Source: Paenibacillus zeisoli
Lineage (GTDB): Bacteria; Bacillota; Bacilli; Paenibacillales; Paenibacillaceae
NCBI RefSeq assembly: GCF_003994465.1
Contig: NZ_RZNX01000001.1
Coordinates: forward strand, 62,001 to 126,000
Reading direction: 5' to 3'
Length of the DNA stretch: 64,000 nt
Numbering within the stretch: the first letter of the stretch is position 1; every line of letters begins with the position of its first letter. The notes beneath the pieces are model-generated. The model saw only the letters and a program-made list of their open reading frames with translations, was not told where the DNA came from and did not search any database. A program made the position numbers and the translations under genes. Positions 53,801-62,209 of the stretch are shown piece by piece.

Positions 53801-54730
53801 ATGGCCCGAACCGCGGCAAGTTCACAGGGCAGCTCTCTCAGACGCAGGGAAGCTTGGCAGGGTTACGTTTTTGCCAGCCCCTGGATTGTTGGATTTCTGC
53901 TATTCACGGCGGGTCCTCTGTTGTTCTCCCTGTACGCAAGCTTCACGAATTACGATATTACATCCAGGATGGACTGGATCGGGATGCAGAACTATGACAC
54001 GATGTTCAATCACGACCCTCTATTCTGGAAGTCACTGAGAAATACCCTTTATTTCGTAGTGATCAGTGTCCCTCTTCAGACAGCAGGGGGGTTACTGCTT
54101 GCTGTGATTCTGAACCGGAAAGTGGCAGGCATTCGCTTGTTCCGTACTGTATTCTACTTGCCCTCAATCTTGTCAGGGGTTGGCGTGTATGTACTGTGGA
54201 TGATGCTTCTCTCGCCGAGTGCGGGGCTTGTCAATCTTATGCTGAGCTGGGTAGGCATCGACGGCCCGGCCTGGTTAACCGATCCGGCTTGGACCAAGAA
54301 TGCCGTCATCCTGATGAAGATCTGGGGAGCTGGCGGGATGATGCTGCTGTATTTGGCCAGCCTGCAATCCGTTCCCCAGCAGTTGTATGAAGCGGCTGAG
54401 CTGGACGGGGCAGGAAAGTTACGCAAGTTCTGGCATGTTACTCTTCCCATGATTACCCCGGTCATCTTTTTCGAGATCGTGACAGGGATGATTGGAGGGT
54501 TCCAAATCTTCCAGGAAGGGTACGTAATGGGATATAATAACGACCCGGGAGCGCCAATGAACTCACTTCTATTTTATAATCTGCATATGTTCCTAAAAGC
54601 CTTTAAAGTGTTCGATATGGGCTATGCGATGGCCATGGCGTGGTTCCTGTTCCTAATCGTGCTTGTCCTCACCCTGATTAACCTGACTCTGTCCAAATTC
54701 TGGGTTCACTATGAAGGGGGGGAACGCTGA
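53801..54730 (+). CDS. Sugar ABC transporter permease (MalF/UgpA type)
   Basis: 309 residues (RBS GAAGGTAGGATC). Six membrane helices; WIVGFLLFTAGPLLFSLYASF at the start and the EAA loop EAAELDGAGKLRKFWHVTLPMITP (about 205-228). It pairs with the next permease, whose ATG overlaps its stop by one base. No ATPase is present, so a shared MsmX-like ATPase is expected. Confidence 0.93.
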   Translation: MARTAASSQGSSLRRREAWQGYVFASPWIVGFLLFTAGPLLFSLYASFTNYDITSRMDWIGMQNYDTMFNHDPLFWKSLRNTLYFVVISVPLQTAGGLLLAVILNRKVAGIRLFRTVFYLPSILSGVGVYVLWMMLLSPSAGLVNLMLSWVGIDGPAWLTDPAWTKNAVILMKIWGAGGMMLLYLASLQSVPQQLYEAAELDGAGKLRKFWHVTLPMITPVIFFEIVTGMIGGFQIFQEGYVMGYNNDPGAPMNSLLFYNLHMFLKAFKVFDMGYAMAMAWFLFLIVLVLTLINLTLSKFWVHYEGGER

Positions 54731-55620
54731 TGAGTCTCTTGGCTGCACAGGAGCAAGCTCGCCTGAAGAAGCTGAGTACCCCTCAGAGAAAGGTGAGGAG
54801 CAAATGGGGAGCGGTTTTATTATACGCTATAATGATCGCCCTAGGCCTGCTTCTGCTGACTCCACTGTTCTGGATGCTCTCTACATCATTGAAGTCTATG
54901 CAGGAGATCATGTCGTATCCGCCAACCCTGTTCCCCAAGGTGATACACTTTGAGAATTACCAGCATGCCTGGGAGAAGGGGAACTTCGGGAGATATACCC
55001 TGAATACTCTGTTTCTGGCGGGCGTTGGGGTGTTCTCCCATGTGCTCTCGAATACGTTCGTAGCTTATGGATTCGCCAAGATCAGATTTCCTGGCAAAAA
55101 ACTGCTCTTCTCGGTAATGCTTGGAACGATGATGATTCCAAGCTTTGTAACCTTGATTCCGCAGTATATTCTATTCTCGAAATTAGCATGGATCAATACG
55201 TACTACCCGCTGACTGTGCCAGGGTTCTTCGGTAGTGCCTTCCAGATTTTCTTGATTCGTCAATTCTTCATGACCATCCCGAACGAGTTAATTGAGGCCG
55301 GGAAGGTGGATGGCGCAAGCCATTATCGAATCTGGTGGCAGCTCATGCTTCCACTGTCCCTGCCGGTCATTGCCACAGTAGCGATCATGACCTTCCAGGG
55401 CGCGTGGAATGATTTTACCGGGCCGCTGATCTATATTAATTCAGAATCTCTCTTCAATCTGCAGATAGGACTTCAATCCTTCAAAGGCACGGAGTCAACT
55501 CAGTGGCATTATTTGATGGCCGGTTCGGTTATCGTGCTGCTGCCGGTAGTGCTGCTGTTCTTCTTCTTCCAAAGATACTTTATTGAAGGAATGAACATCA
55601 CGGCTGGAACTAAGGGCTGA
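54730..55620 (+). CDS. Sugar ABC transporter permease (MalG/UgpE type)
   Basis: 296 residues; start overlaps the upstream stop (TGATG). Six membrane helices; typical MalG-like features LFWMLSTSLKS and the EAA loop EAGKVDGASHYRIWWQLMLPLSLP (about 192-215), ending FFFFQRYFIEGMNITAGTKG. It completes the importer and is followed by a strong terminator. Confidence 0.93.
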   Translation: MSLLAAQEQARLKKLSTPQRKVRSKWGAVLLYAIMIALGLLLLTPLFWMLSTSLKSMQEIMSYPPTLFPKVIHFENYQHAWEKGNFGRYTLNTLFLAGVGVFSHVLSNTFVAYGFAKIRFPGKKLLFSVMLGTMMIPSFVTLIPQYILFSKLAWINTYYPLTVPGFFGSAFQIFLIRQFFMTIPNELIEAGKVDGASHYRIWWQLMLPLSLPVIATVAIMTFQGAWNDFTGPLIYINSESLFNLQIGLQSFKGTESTQWHYLMAGSVIVLLPVVLLFFFFQRYFIEGMNITAGTKG

Positions 55621-55631
55621 GAAGGGAGAAT

Positions 55632-55676
55632 CACAAAGAACACCGGGGGCTTAAAGCCTGCTCGGTGTTCTTTGTG
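55632..55676 (+). terminator. Strong intrinsic terminator
   Basis: CACAAAGAACACCG (55632-55645) pairs perfectly with CGGTGTTCTTTGTG (55663-55676); an inner GGGC/GCCT helix extends it. Confidence 0.88.
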
Positions 55677-55735
55677 TTGTATGAAAAGTGGTAGTATGCA
55701 AGATTATGCAGTTTCGAACGGATAAAGTTACAATA

Positions 55736-56095
55736 CTAAACAAGAGGTGCATTAATTAATGTTGCGAAATTGAACTGGTGCACATGGCCATCATTTAATG
55801 TTGTCTGACCTGTTACAAAATGTATGTGTTTTCCATTTCCGACGGGGATTGCGGGTCCGGTTCTAATTTTTTTAAGATTATGAAAGTGATTGAGGAAATC
55901 TGTTTTGGTCAAATCAATTTCATGGACATGACTGTTCCCTGAACGAATCGCTTGACCTGTAACCCCTGCGAATCGATGGTTATGTCGATCGGCACCTGCT
56001 TCAGCAAGTTTCGTACTGCCCTCGAATTCATGTACGTGTCTCTGTGTTTGTCTGGAAGATAAAGGTTTCTTTAAAGTTGGTTTTTTCTTCGGCAT
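55736..56095 (-). CDS. YmaF-family histidine-rich protein
   Basis: 119 residues, RBS AGGAGGCCAATCACG region on the minus strand. A basic N-terminus is followed by repeated His-x-His units: HVHEFEGS, HNHRFAGVTG, HVHEIDL, HFHNL, HIHFVTG, HVHQFNF. The TGQ and pairs of HxH suggest a repeated beta-hairpin unit, which is the hallmark of the YmaF family. The role is unknown; metal binding is plausible from composition only. Convergent with the ABC operon. Confidence 0.8.
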   Translation of the reverse strand: MPKKKPTLKKPLSSRQTQRHVHEFEGSTKLAEAGADRHNHRFAGVTGQAIRSGNSHVHEIDLTKTDFLNHFHNLKKIRTGPAIPVGNGKHIHFVTGQTTLNDGHVHQFNFATLINAPLV

Positions 56096-56119
56096 TCGTG
56101 ATTGGCCTCCTAATAATGT

Positions 56120-56164
56120 GGTTACCTCAGAACATCCTATTGAGGTTAACCCGCTAATGTTCTG
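56120..56164. other. Overlapping inverted repeats in the ymaF-peroxidase intergenic region
   Basis: CAGAACAT (56128-56135) with ATGTTCTG (56157-56164), and GGTTACCTCA (56120-56129) with TGAGGTTAACC (56141-56151, one inserted base). The two pairings overlap and exclude each other as RNA. It may be an operator or a folded leader. Confidence 0.4.
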
Positions 56165-56305
56165 GGCGGTAGACCCAAAAACATTTTCTAGAGCTTAAGA
56201 GGAACAGTAATCTCCTGAACTTCAAAATTTTTACTGGTTTCTTAGATTACAATTAGTTAGTATTTAGCTTAAGGTAAATAACTTTTTGTAAGGGGATAAC
56301 AAATC

Positions 56306-56857
56306 ATGAGCATCTATGATTATTCAGCTAAGGCAATGAATGGTAAGGAAATCTCTTTGGAGCAGTATAAAGGCAAGACTGTGTTGATTGTGAACACGGC
56401 AAGTGAATGCGGATTTACATTCCAGTATGAAGACCTGCAGCGTTTGTATGACCGGTATAAGGAGAAAGACTTTGTGATCCTTGGATTCCCGTCGAACCAG
56501 TTCGCAGACCAAGAGCCGGGGACAAATGATCAGATTAATACTTTCTGTACGCTGAATTACGGGGTTTCTTTTCCCATGTTCCAGAAAGTGGATGTAAGGG
56601 GAGACAACGCTCATCCGCTATTCAACTTCCTGGCCTCCAGCAAGCCGTTTGAGGGATTCAATCATTCACACCCGGTTGCCAAAATTCTGATGGATGTCAT
56701 CAATGAGAAACACCCTGAATATATGAGCGGGGACTCCATCAAATGGAATTTCACAAAGTTCCTGATTAACAAGGAGGGTGAAGTCGTGAAACGATTTGAA
56801 GCCACAACTGATCCACTCGACATGGAACAGGATATTGAGAGTGTCCTTCAAGCTTGA
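56306..56857 (+). CDS. Glutathione peroxidase-family thiol peroxidase
   Basis: 183 residues (RBS AAGGGGATAACAAATC). The peroxidatic Cys35 is in NTASECGFTFQYEDL; other catalytic residues are Gln in FPSNQF and Trp/Asn in KWNFTKFL. A second Cys in INTFCTLNYGV may act as resolving cysteine, typical of bacterial members that use thioredoxin instead of glutathione. It reduces hydrogen or lipid peroxides in the cytoplasm. It is a single-gene unit with a terminator. Confidence 0.95.
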   Translation: MSIYDYSAKAMNGKEISLEQYKGKTVLIVNTASECGFTFQYEDLQRLYDRYKEKDFVILGFPSNQFADQEPGTNDQINTFCTLNYGVSFPMFQKVDVRGDNAHPLFNFLASSKPFEGFNHSHPVAKILMDVINEKHPEYMSGDSIKWNFTKFLINKEGEVVKRFEATTDPLDMEQDIESVLQA

Positions 56858-56906
56858 TTTCGCTGATGAAATCTAAATAGACCTCATTAATTAGAATAAT
56901 CTCCAT

Positions 56907-56937
56907 AAGCCTCTTGCGCTGCAAGGGCTTTTTTTAC
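56907..56937 (+). terminator. Intrinsic terminator
   Basis: AAGCC-T-CTTGC and GCAAG-GGCTT form a stem with one bulge, followed by seven T. Confidence 0.85.
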
Positions 56938-57035
56938 TGTCTATGTATAAGGCATGTCCTTTCCTGGACCGGATGTTATAATATAATTTCAATTTAATTG
57001 TTAGGACAACATGAGAAGAAAGGGCAGGAAGGATC

Positions 57036-57728
57036 GTGCATAAAGAGGAATTCATCAGAGGGGTTAAAGATTGTGTCCCTACTTTACTCGGGTATTTAAG
57101 TATTGGTTTTGCCGCAGGAATTATTGAGAAAACGGCCGGACTCAGCATCATGGAGATTGGTCTGCTTAGTATCCTGGTATATGCGGGGTCCGCCCAGTTT
57201 ATTTTTGCCGGCATGGTGAGCACAGGAGGCTCGTTAGTCGGAATCATCACAACCGTATTCTTCATTAATCTTCGTCACCTGCTCATGAGTGCCGCATTGT
57301 CCCCTTACTTCCGGCAGCTCTCTTCGGTGAAGAACGCCATGATTGGCGTACTGCTAACGGATGAGACGTTCGGGGTAGCTTCAAGTGAGGTCGCAAGATC
57401 AGGAAGGCTGAACAACAGCTGGATGCAGGGGCTGAATCTAACGGCTTACTTTAACTGGATTGCAGCGAATCTGGCTGGTGCCTATTTGGGGGTGTGGATC
57501 ACTGATCCCGAGAAATTCGGACTTGATTTTGCACTTCCAGCCATGTTCATTGGCCTGCTGGTTCTGCAAATCATGCACCGGAAGAAGTACGTTCTCGACG
57601 TGGTTGTTGGACTTACTGCAATCCTGGTAGGGGTGGTCTGCGGGTTCTTCATTTCCAAAAGTGTCGGTGTGATTGCAGCAACTATTGTGGCCGCTTCAGT
57701 AGGGACGGTGATCGAACGATGGAGGTAA
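57036..57728 (+). CDS. azlC: AzlC-family branched-chain amino acid exporter, large subunit
   Basis: 230 residues from a GTG at 57036 (GGCAGGAAGGATC upstream). Family signatures are VPTLLGYLSIGFAAGI near the start, YAGSAQFIFAGMV and FINLRHLLMSAALSPY. There are six to eight membrane helices. It works with the small AzlD subunit, encoded by the gene overlapping its last 10 bp. In B. subtilis the pair exports branched-chain amino-acid analogues; no regulator is adjacent here. Confidence 0.93.
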   Translation: MHKEEFIRGVKDCVPTLLGYLSIGFAAGIIEKTAGLSIMEIGLLSILVYAGSAQFIFAGMVSTGGSLVGIITTVFFINLRHLLMSAALSPYFRQLSSVKNAMIGVLLTDETFGVASSEVARSGRLNNSWMQGLNLTAYFNWIAANLAGAYLGVWITDPEKFGLDFALPAMFIGLLVLQIMHRKKYVLDVVVGLTAILVGVVCGFFISKSVGVIAATIVAASVGTVIERWR

Positions 57729-58048
57729 GTTGGGATATATTCCTGCTTATCGCAGGGTGCTCGGTGGTCACTATACTTCCAAGAGTTGTGCCGCTTGTTC
57801 TTCTAAGCCGAATTGCACTACCTGAACCGCTGCTGAGATGGCTAAGCCATATTCCGATAGCGGTGATGGCCGCCTTGGTGGGACAAGAGCTCATCCAGAT
57901 GGATGGGGGCTTCCAATTAAGTGATCATCTGGATCTTGCTGCCGGAATCCTCACGTTCGCCGTTGCGCTCAAGACCCGGAATTTGCTATGGACTGTGGTG
58001 ATGGGGTGCGTATTTGCGATGGTACTGAGGCTCCTTGTAAATGGCTGA
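57719..58048 (+). CDS. azlD: AzlD-family small exporter subunit
   Basis: 109 residues; the start lies 10 bp inside azlC. The sequence shows four hydrophobic helices with CSVVTILPRVVPLVLLSRIALPEPLLRWLSHIPIAVMAALV, the AzlD hallmark. It forms the exporter complex with AzlC. Confidence 0.92.
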   Translation: MEVSWDIFLLIAGCSVVTILPRVVPLVLLSRIALPEPLLRWLSHIPIAVMAALVGQELIQMDGGFQLSDHLDLAAGILTFAVALKTRNLLWTVVMGCVFAMVLRLLVNG

Positions 58049-58188
58049 ATTCCAATTTGCGGAGTAGGCTGATACAACGTTGACAGTATCCTCTACTACA
58101 CTAGGTTACTTGAATGTCAGTACTTGTTAAGAATAACGCCGCAAAGCATAATTAGAGTTATCACTATTGCGCTAACAGAGGAGGACAC

Positions 58189-59046
58189 ATGAAACTTAGA
58201 GTATCCGCGGTTCAATACCATTTGCATACGATTCAATCCTTTGAGGAATTTGCCAAGCAGGCTGAACACTATGTTAAGACTGCCGAAGAGTTTGGCACGG
58301 AGTTCCTGTTGTTCCCTGAATTCTTCACTACCCAGCTGTTGTCGATTGGTAATGAGCAGGGAGAGGCCTTGCCTATTCAAGATCTCCCCAGCTTCACGGA
58401 GGCTTACCGTAATCTGTTCTCCAAGCTTGCAGCCCAAGCGAACATGCACATTATTGCCGGAACCCATGTAACAGAGCGGAATGGCAAATTATATAATACG
58501 GCCCACTTGTTCTACCCTGATGGGCAAATTGCGGAGCAGCCCAAGCTTCATATCACACCTACTGAGGTTCACGAATGGAACATGGCTGCAGGGGATGGGG
58601 TGCAGGTATTCGAGACCGAGAAGGGTACTATTGCGATGTTAACCTGTTACGATATAGAATTCCCTGAAATCGTACGTATGGTGAAGGCAAAAGGTGCGGA
58701 TGTCATCTTCTGCCCGTCCTGCACGGACGATCGGCATGGCTTTCATAGAGTTCGTTACACGAGTCATGCCAGAGCCATTGAGAATCAGGTATATGTGGTC
58801 ACTACAGGTACAGTCGGATCTCTACCTACCGTTGATTTCATGAGAGGGAATTTCGGACAGGCCGCGATCATTACACCTAATGACGTGCCTTTTCCGCCTC
58901 AAGGTATTCTTGTTCAAGGTGAAATTAACGACGATATGATCGTTACTGCGGACCTGGACCTGCAGCTTCTGTATGAGGTTCGCGAACGAGGCTCCGTAAC
59001 AACCTGGCGTGACCGGCGTACGGATTTGTATCCAGATTGGGAGTAA
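58189..59046 (+). CDS. Carbon-nitrogen hydrolase (nitrilase superfamily)
   Basis: 285 residues (RBS AGAGGAGGACAC). The catalytic triad is recognisable: Glu44 in LLFPEFF, Lys near 118 in EQPKLHIT, and Cys near 152 in MLTCYDIEFPE. The substrate is an amide or nitrile; the exact one is unknown. In B. subtilis YhcX a GNAT domain is fused N-terminally to this hydrolase type; here a separate GNAT gene follows 36 nt downstream. Confidence 0.92.
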   Translation: MKLRVSAVQYHLHTIQSFEEFAKQAEHYVKTAEEFGTEFLLFPEFFTTQLLSIGNEQGEALPIQDLPSFTEAYRNLFSKLAAQANMHIIAGTHVTERNGKLYNTAHLFYPDGQIAEQPKLHITPTEVHEWNMAAGDGVQVFETEKGTIAMLTCYDIEFPEIVRMVKAKGADVIFCPSCTDDRHGFHRVRYTSHARAIENQVYVVTTGTVGSLPTVDFMRGNFGQAAIITPNDVPFPPQGILVQGEINDDMIVTADLDLQLLYEVRERGSVTTWRDRRTDLYPDWE

Positions 59047-59082
59047 CCTTGCCTCAGCTGTTATAGGAAGGAGGACGATGGA

Positions 59083-59775
59083 TTGTACCTGAAAGAGTTT
59101 TTTGTATATGACCAAGGCCGTCCGGTAAAAGCTGTTATTCGCACCTACAAAGAAGAGGACTTTACGAACCTTATTCAGGTTCAGCAGGAGTGCTTTCCAC
59201 CTCCCTTCCCATCAGAACTCTGGTGGAATGAGGAGCAGCTGCGGAACCATATTACTTTGTTCCCTGAAGGGGCTTTATGTGTGGAGCTGAATGGGGAATT
59301 GGCCGGCTCCATGACCGGTCTGATTGTTGACTTCGAAACCCGACATCCCCAGCATACCTGGGAAGACATTACCGATCAGGGTTACATCCGTAATCATAAC
59401 CCGAAAGGGAACACACTTTATGTCGTGGACATTAGTGTCAGACCCCGGTATCGCAAGCTGAGCCTCGGACAATGGCTCATGTTCTCGATGTATGAGACGG
59501 TAGTTCATCTTGGGCTCGAACGGCTGCTTGGCGGTGGACGAATGCCGGGTTTTCATTTGAAGAAGGATGAGTTGACCGCAGAGCAATATGCGGAGGCGGT
59601 TATAACAGGAGAGCTTCAAGATCCGGTTATTTCCTTCCTGTTAAGATGCGGCCGTACTCCGGTCCAGGTGGTTCCCGATTATCTGGAAGATGAGCAGTCG
59701 CTGAATTATGGATTACTTATGGAGTGGAAGAATCCGTTCCTGATATCAATGAATGGGAAGGAGAATGAAGCATGA
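59083..59775 (+). CDS. GNAT-family N-acetyltransferase (YhcX-like GNAT half)
   Basis: 230 residues from a TTG at 59083, eight bases after AAGGAGG; an ATG at 59078 is out of frame. The GNAT core has VIRTYKEEDFTNLIQVQQECFPPPFP, an acceptor region with NTLYVVDISVRPRYRKLSLGQWLM (pyrophosphate-binding motif A), then GGGRMPGFH. Together with the hydrolase upstream it appears to be a split version of the bifunctional YhcX type. It overlaps the next GNAT gene by 4 nt. Confidence 0.85.
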   Translation: MYLKEFFVYDQGRPVKAVIRTYKEEDFTNLIQVQQECFPPPFPSELWWNEEQLRNHITLFPEGALCVELNGELAGSMTGLIVDFETRHPQHTWEDITDQGYIRNHNPKGNTLYVVDISVRPRYRKLSLGQWLMFSMYETVVHLGLERLLGGGRMPGFHLKKDELTAEQYAEAVITGELQDPVISFLLRCGRTPVQVVPDYLEDEQSLNYGLLMEWKNPFLISMNGKENEA

Positions 59776-60452
59776 GCAAGCTGACATATGAACGCATTAC
59801 AAGTATTGCAAGTCCGTTGTTTCCCCAAATGCATCAGCTGATGCAGGAGGTATTCCCGGACGAAGAGGTACTGGAATTTGATCTTTGGAAAGAGCCCTTG
59901 GAGGACCCGGGAATTCGGGTATTCGTCGCCATTTATAATGGGGAAGTCGTCGGAACTACAGAATATCGTTATTACAAAGACTTTAACGTGGCCATGACGG
60001 ACTTTACAATTGTAGGCAAGCCCGGCCTTGGAATCGGTAGGTTCTTGTGGAAGAAGAGACAGGAAGACCTAGAACGGTTAAGCCGGGAGAACGGCAAAGA
60101 ACTGTTTGGCATGTTCGCAGAGATCTACGATCCCTACCGGGTGAAGGAGCATACTTTTGGCGGCGTGAAGACCATGGATCCGTATGTCCGCCGGGAAGTG
60201 CTGTCGCATCTGGGATACAAAAAGCTGGATCTCGCTTATGTGCATCCTTCATGGAACAATGATGGGGAGGCAGTCGAAGGCCTGGATCTTGGATTCATGC
60301 CGTCGGACGACAATCTGGAGGGAATTCCATCCTCACTCGTTGTTGACTTCCTGATCCGATATTATACGGTACTCCCGAATAAGCCACAGGCTTGGGTTGA
60401 CATGATCAACGGGTTAAAAGATAAAGATACGGTTAGCCTACTCCCCTTGTGA
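59772..60452 (+). CDS. Second GNAT-like acetyltransferase
   Basis: 226 residues; ATG overlaps the upstream stop (ATGA). GNAT features are weaker: VFVAIYNGEVVGTTEYRYY, DFTIVGKPGLGIGRFLWKKRQ (motif A-like), and MFAEIYDPYR. The C-terminal region (about 150-226) is unassigned. Translational coupling with the preceding GNAT suggests one pathway; the substrate is unknown. Confidence 0.8.
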   Translation: MSKLTYERITSIASPLFPQMHQLMQEVFPDEEVLEFDLWKEPLEDPGIRVFVAIYNGEVVGTTEYRYYKDFNVAMTDFTIVGKPGLGIGRFLWKKRQEDLERLSRENGKELFGMFAEIYDPYRVKEHTFGGVKTMDPYVRREVLSHLGYKKLDLAYVHPSWNNDGEAVEGLDLGFMPSDDNLEGIPSSLVVDFLIRYYTVLPNKPQAWVDMINGLKDKDTVSLLPL

Positions 60453-60476
60453 TAAAGCTAACCTGAACCATAAAGA

Positions 60477-60501
60477 AGGCTCCTGTACATGACAGGAGCC
60501 T
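60477..60501. terminator. Bidirectional intrinsic terminator
   Basis: AGGCTCCTGT (60477-60486) pairs with ACAGGAGCCT (60492-60501), between convergent genes; CTTATTGTTT follows. Confidence 0.85.
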
Positions 60502-60502
60502 C

Positions 60503-60940
60503 TTATTGTTTCACTGGATCACCAACAAGCTTTCTGTACAAGCTCGTTAATTGCTGTAGTTCCTCATCGGACAGCATATCGAAAAAGCTGGAAAACTGGG
60601 TGTTACCATGCTGGCGTGCCTCTGCGACGATAGTTCGCCCTGCTTCGGTAATTTCAAGCTGGACGGATCTGCGATCCTCTTCGCCCCTAGTTCGATGGAT
60701 AAGTCCCGCTTTCACCAGTGTGTCCGCAAGACCGGTCACTCCTCCGGTTGTTATCTTCAGGCTTGCGGCTAGTCTGGACGGATTCTGAGGACCTTCCTCA
60801 TTGAGCAGGTTCAGAATGAGTTCATGATTTCTTGATAATCCATTCGTATTTCGCTTGTTCCATTCCTTCTGCCACATTTGATAATGGCTTTCGTACAGCC
60901 GGGATAAATTCTTCAGAAGCTCTGTCCGGTCCACTTCCAT
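60503..60940 (-). CDS. MarR-family transcriptional regulator
   Basis: 145 residues (GAGGGGGATG context at start). The winged helix has LILNLLNEEGPQNPSRLAASLKITTGGVTGLADTLVKAGLIHR and the wing GEEDRRSVQLEITEAGR, typical of MarR. It is probably autoregulatory through the inverted repeat directly upstream. Convergent with the GNAT operon; its other targets and ligand are unknown. Confidence 0.93.
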   Translation of the reverse strand: MEVDRTELLKNLSRLYESHYQMWQKEWNKRNTNGLSRNHELILNLLNEEGPQNPSRLAASLKITTGGVTGLADTLVKAGLIHRTRGEEDRRSVQLEITEAGRTIVAEARQHGNTQFSSFFDMLSDEELQQLTSLYRKLVGDPVKQ

Positions 60941-60949
60941 CCCCCTCTG

Positions 60950-60977
60950 TAGTGATATCTGTTACATAATATCACTA
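60950..60977 (-). promoter_or_regulatory. MarR operator: perfect inverted repeat
   Basis: TAGTGATAT (60950-60958) and ATATCACTA (60969-60977) are perfect inverted repeats with a 10-bp spacer, starting 10 bp upstream of the marR start codon. The position fits autorepression. Confidence 0.7.
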
Positions 60978-61043
60978 AGATATTTAGGACTCAAGGATAG
61001 AAGAGGCGAAATGAACAATGAAGTGAATATTAGTGTTCCTTGT

Positions 61044-62015
61044 TTACTCTAAGTAATCAATTGGTGGAAATCCCCCAATTGAGGACGATTTATAACTTCT
61101 CAGCATTTTACTAAAGATTAATGGCTTTCCACTTGTCTGTTGATACCCCCAATTTTGCCCTAGTATTTTCTGCAACTGTAGATCTACACCGTTGTCAATA
61201 TTAAACGCTGTTTTTATTTTATTTTTACTATCTGTTAGTTCACCAATCCAAACGATATTAAATTTGTTGTCTTTAATTTCAAGATGTACGATTAAATCAT
61301 AAAGAGGTCCAGTGCCTTTCCACTTATCTGAATACGTCTCTACATCCCCACTCAAACCACGATTTATGATGCGAACTGCAAGTTTTGTTGAATCACTGCT
61401 ATCAAAAAAAAGATTATAAATGTAGTAGTTCTCAGCAGGTTCTTTAATAGTATTGTGTAAAGTAAGCAATTTCCTCCAATCGTAGAACCGCTCACCTACA
61501 AGTTGATCAACTTTCTCACGACTTTCACCTGATTTAATTAAGTCATTAAGCGACTTTGCTTGTATGTTAATAAATTCTTCAGTCAAAATCTCTACGTGTT
61601 TCTTCTCTTCAAACCATCTGACTTTAGCATTAAAAGCTTGGGAAATAAATCTTAACGGAACCCAGGTTCTTCCGTTTTTGAGAAGTGGAGGATTACTTAA
61701 TTCGAGTTTAGTGTTATTTTTATATGCAATGTTTTTGTCAATAGCTAAGACCAATGCATTTGATCCATCGTTTACTTTAATCTCCTTAGTCTGAGGGTTC
61801 CAATCCAAAATTAGATTTAGTGCACTTAAAGATCGTAATGGTACAAATACGGAATCCTTAATAACAAGTGATGAATCATTAGGATTGACCTTGTTGACCT
61901 CTTGTAGCTGTCCATTCACTGAAATGGATATCTTTCCACTTCCATAGGCAATGGAACTGAAAAACACTGAAAAAATGAGAACCATGAGCATAGATAAAAA
62001 CTTTACTTTTATCAT
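61044..62015 (-). CDS. Secreted stalk-domain (copper amine oxidase N-like) protein, AT-rich
   Basis: 323 residues with a signal peptide ending near AYG-S (residue 25); AAGGAGATTAACTTGG precedes the start on the minus strand. The stalk domain spans about 30-145, with SVFVPLRSLSALNLILDW and RTWVPLRFISQAFNAKVRW as its two conserved lines. The C-terminal 175 residues are unassigned. Base composition is clearly more AT-rich than genes left of 61 kb, as are the two following genes, which hints at acquisition or a different codon regime. Confidence 0.82.
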   Translation of the reverse strand: MIKVKFLSMLMVLIFSVFFSSIAYGSGKISISVNGQLQEVNKVNPNDSSLVIKDSVFVPLRSLSALNLILDWNPQTKEIKVNDGSNALVLAIDKNIAYKNNTKLELSNPPLLKNGRTWVPLRFISQAFNAKVRWFEEKKHVEILTEEFINIQAKSLNDLIKSGESREKVDQLVGERFYDWRKLLTLHNTIKEPAENYYIYNLFFDSSDSTKLAVRIINRGLSGDVETYSDKWKGTGPLYDLIVHLEIKDNKFNIVWIGELTDSKNKIKTAFNIDNGVDLQLQKILGQNWGYQQTSGKPLIFSKMLRSYKSSSIGGFPPIDYLE

Positions 62016-62209
62016 CCAAGTTAATCTCCTTTTTTCTTTTTATGACGCACTTTACCAAAATTTGTTGTGCTGTTCTTAACTTTATTACTAAAATGTCAAT
62101 AAATAAGCATCTATTTTCCATATTATGGTATGTAGTGGATGAAACATTAAATTTATTAAAGGGGTGGAATTGATAATTCGGGATTTAAAACAATGAGGAG
62201 GAGCATAAC

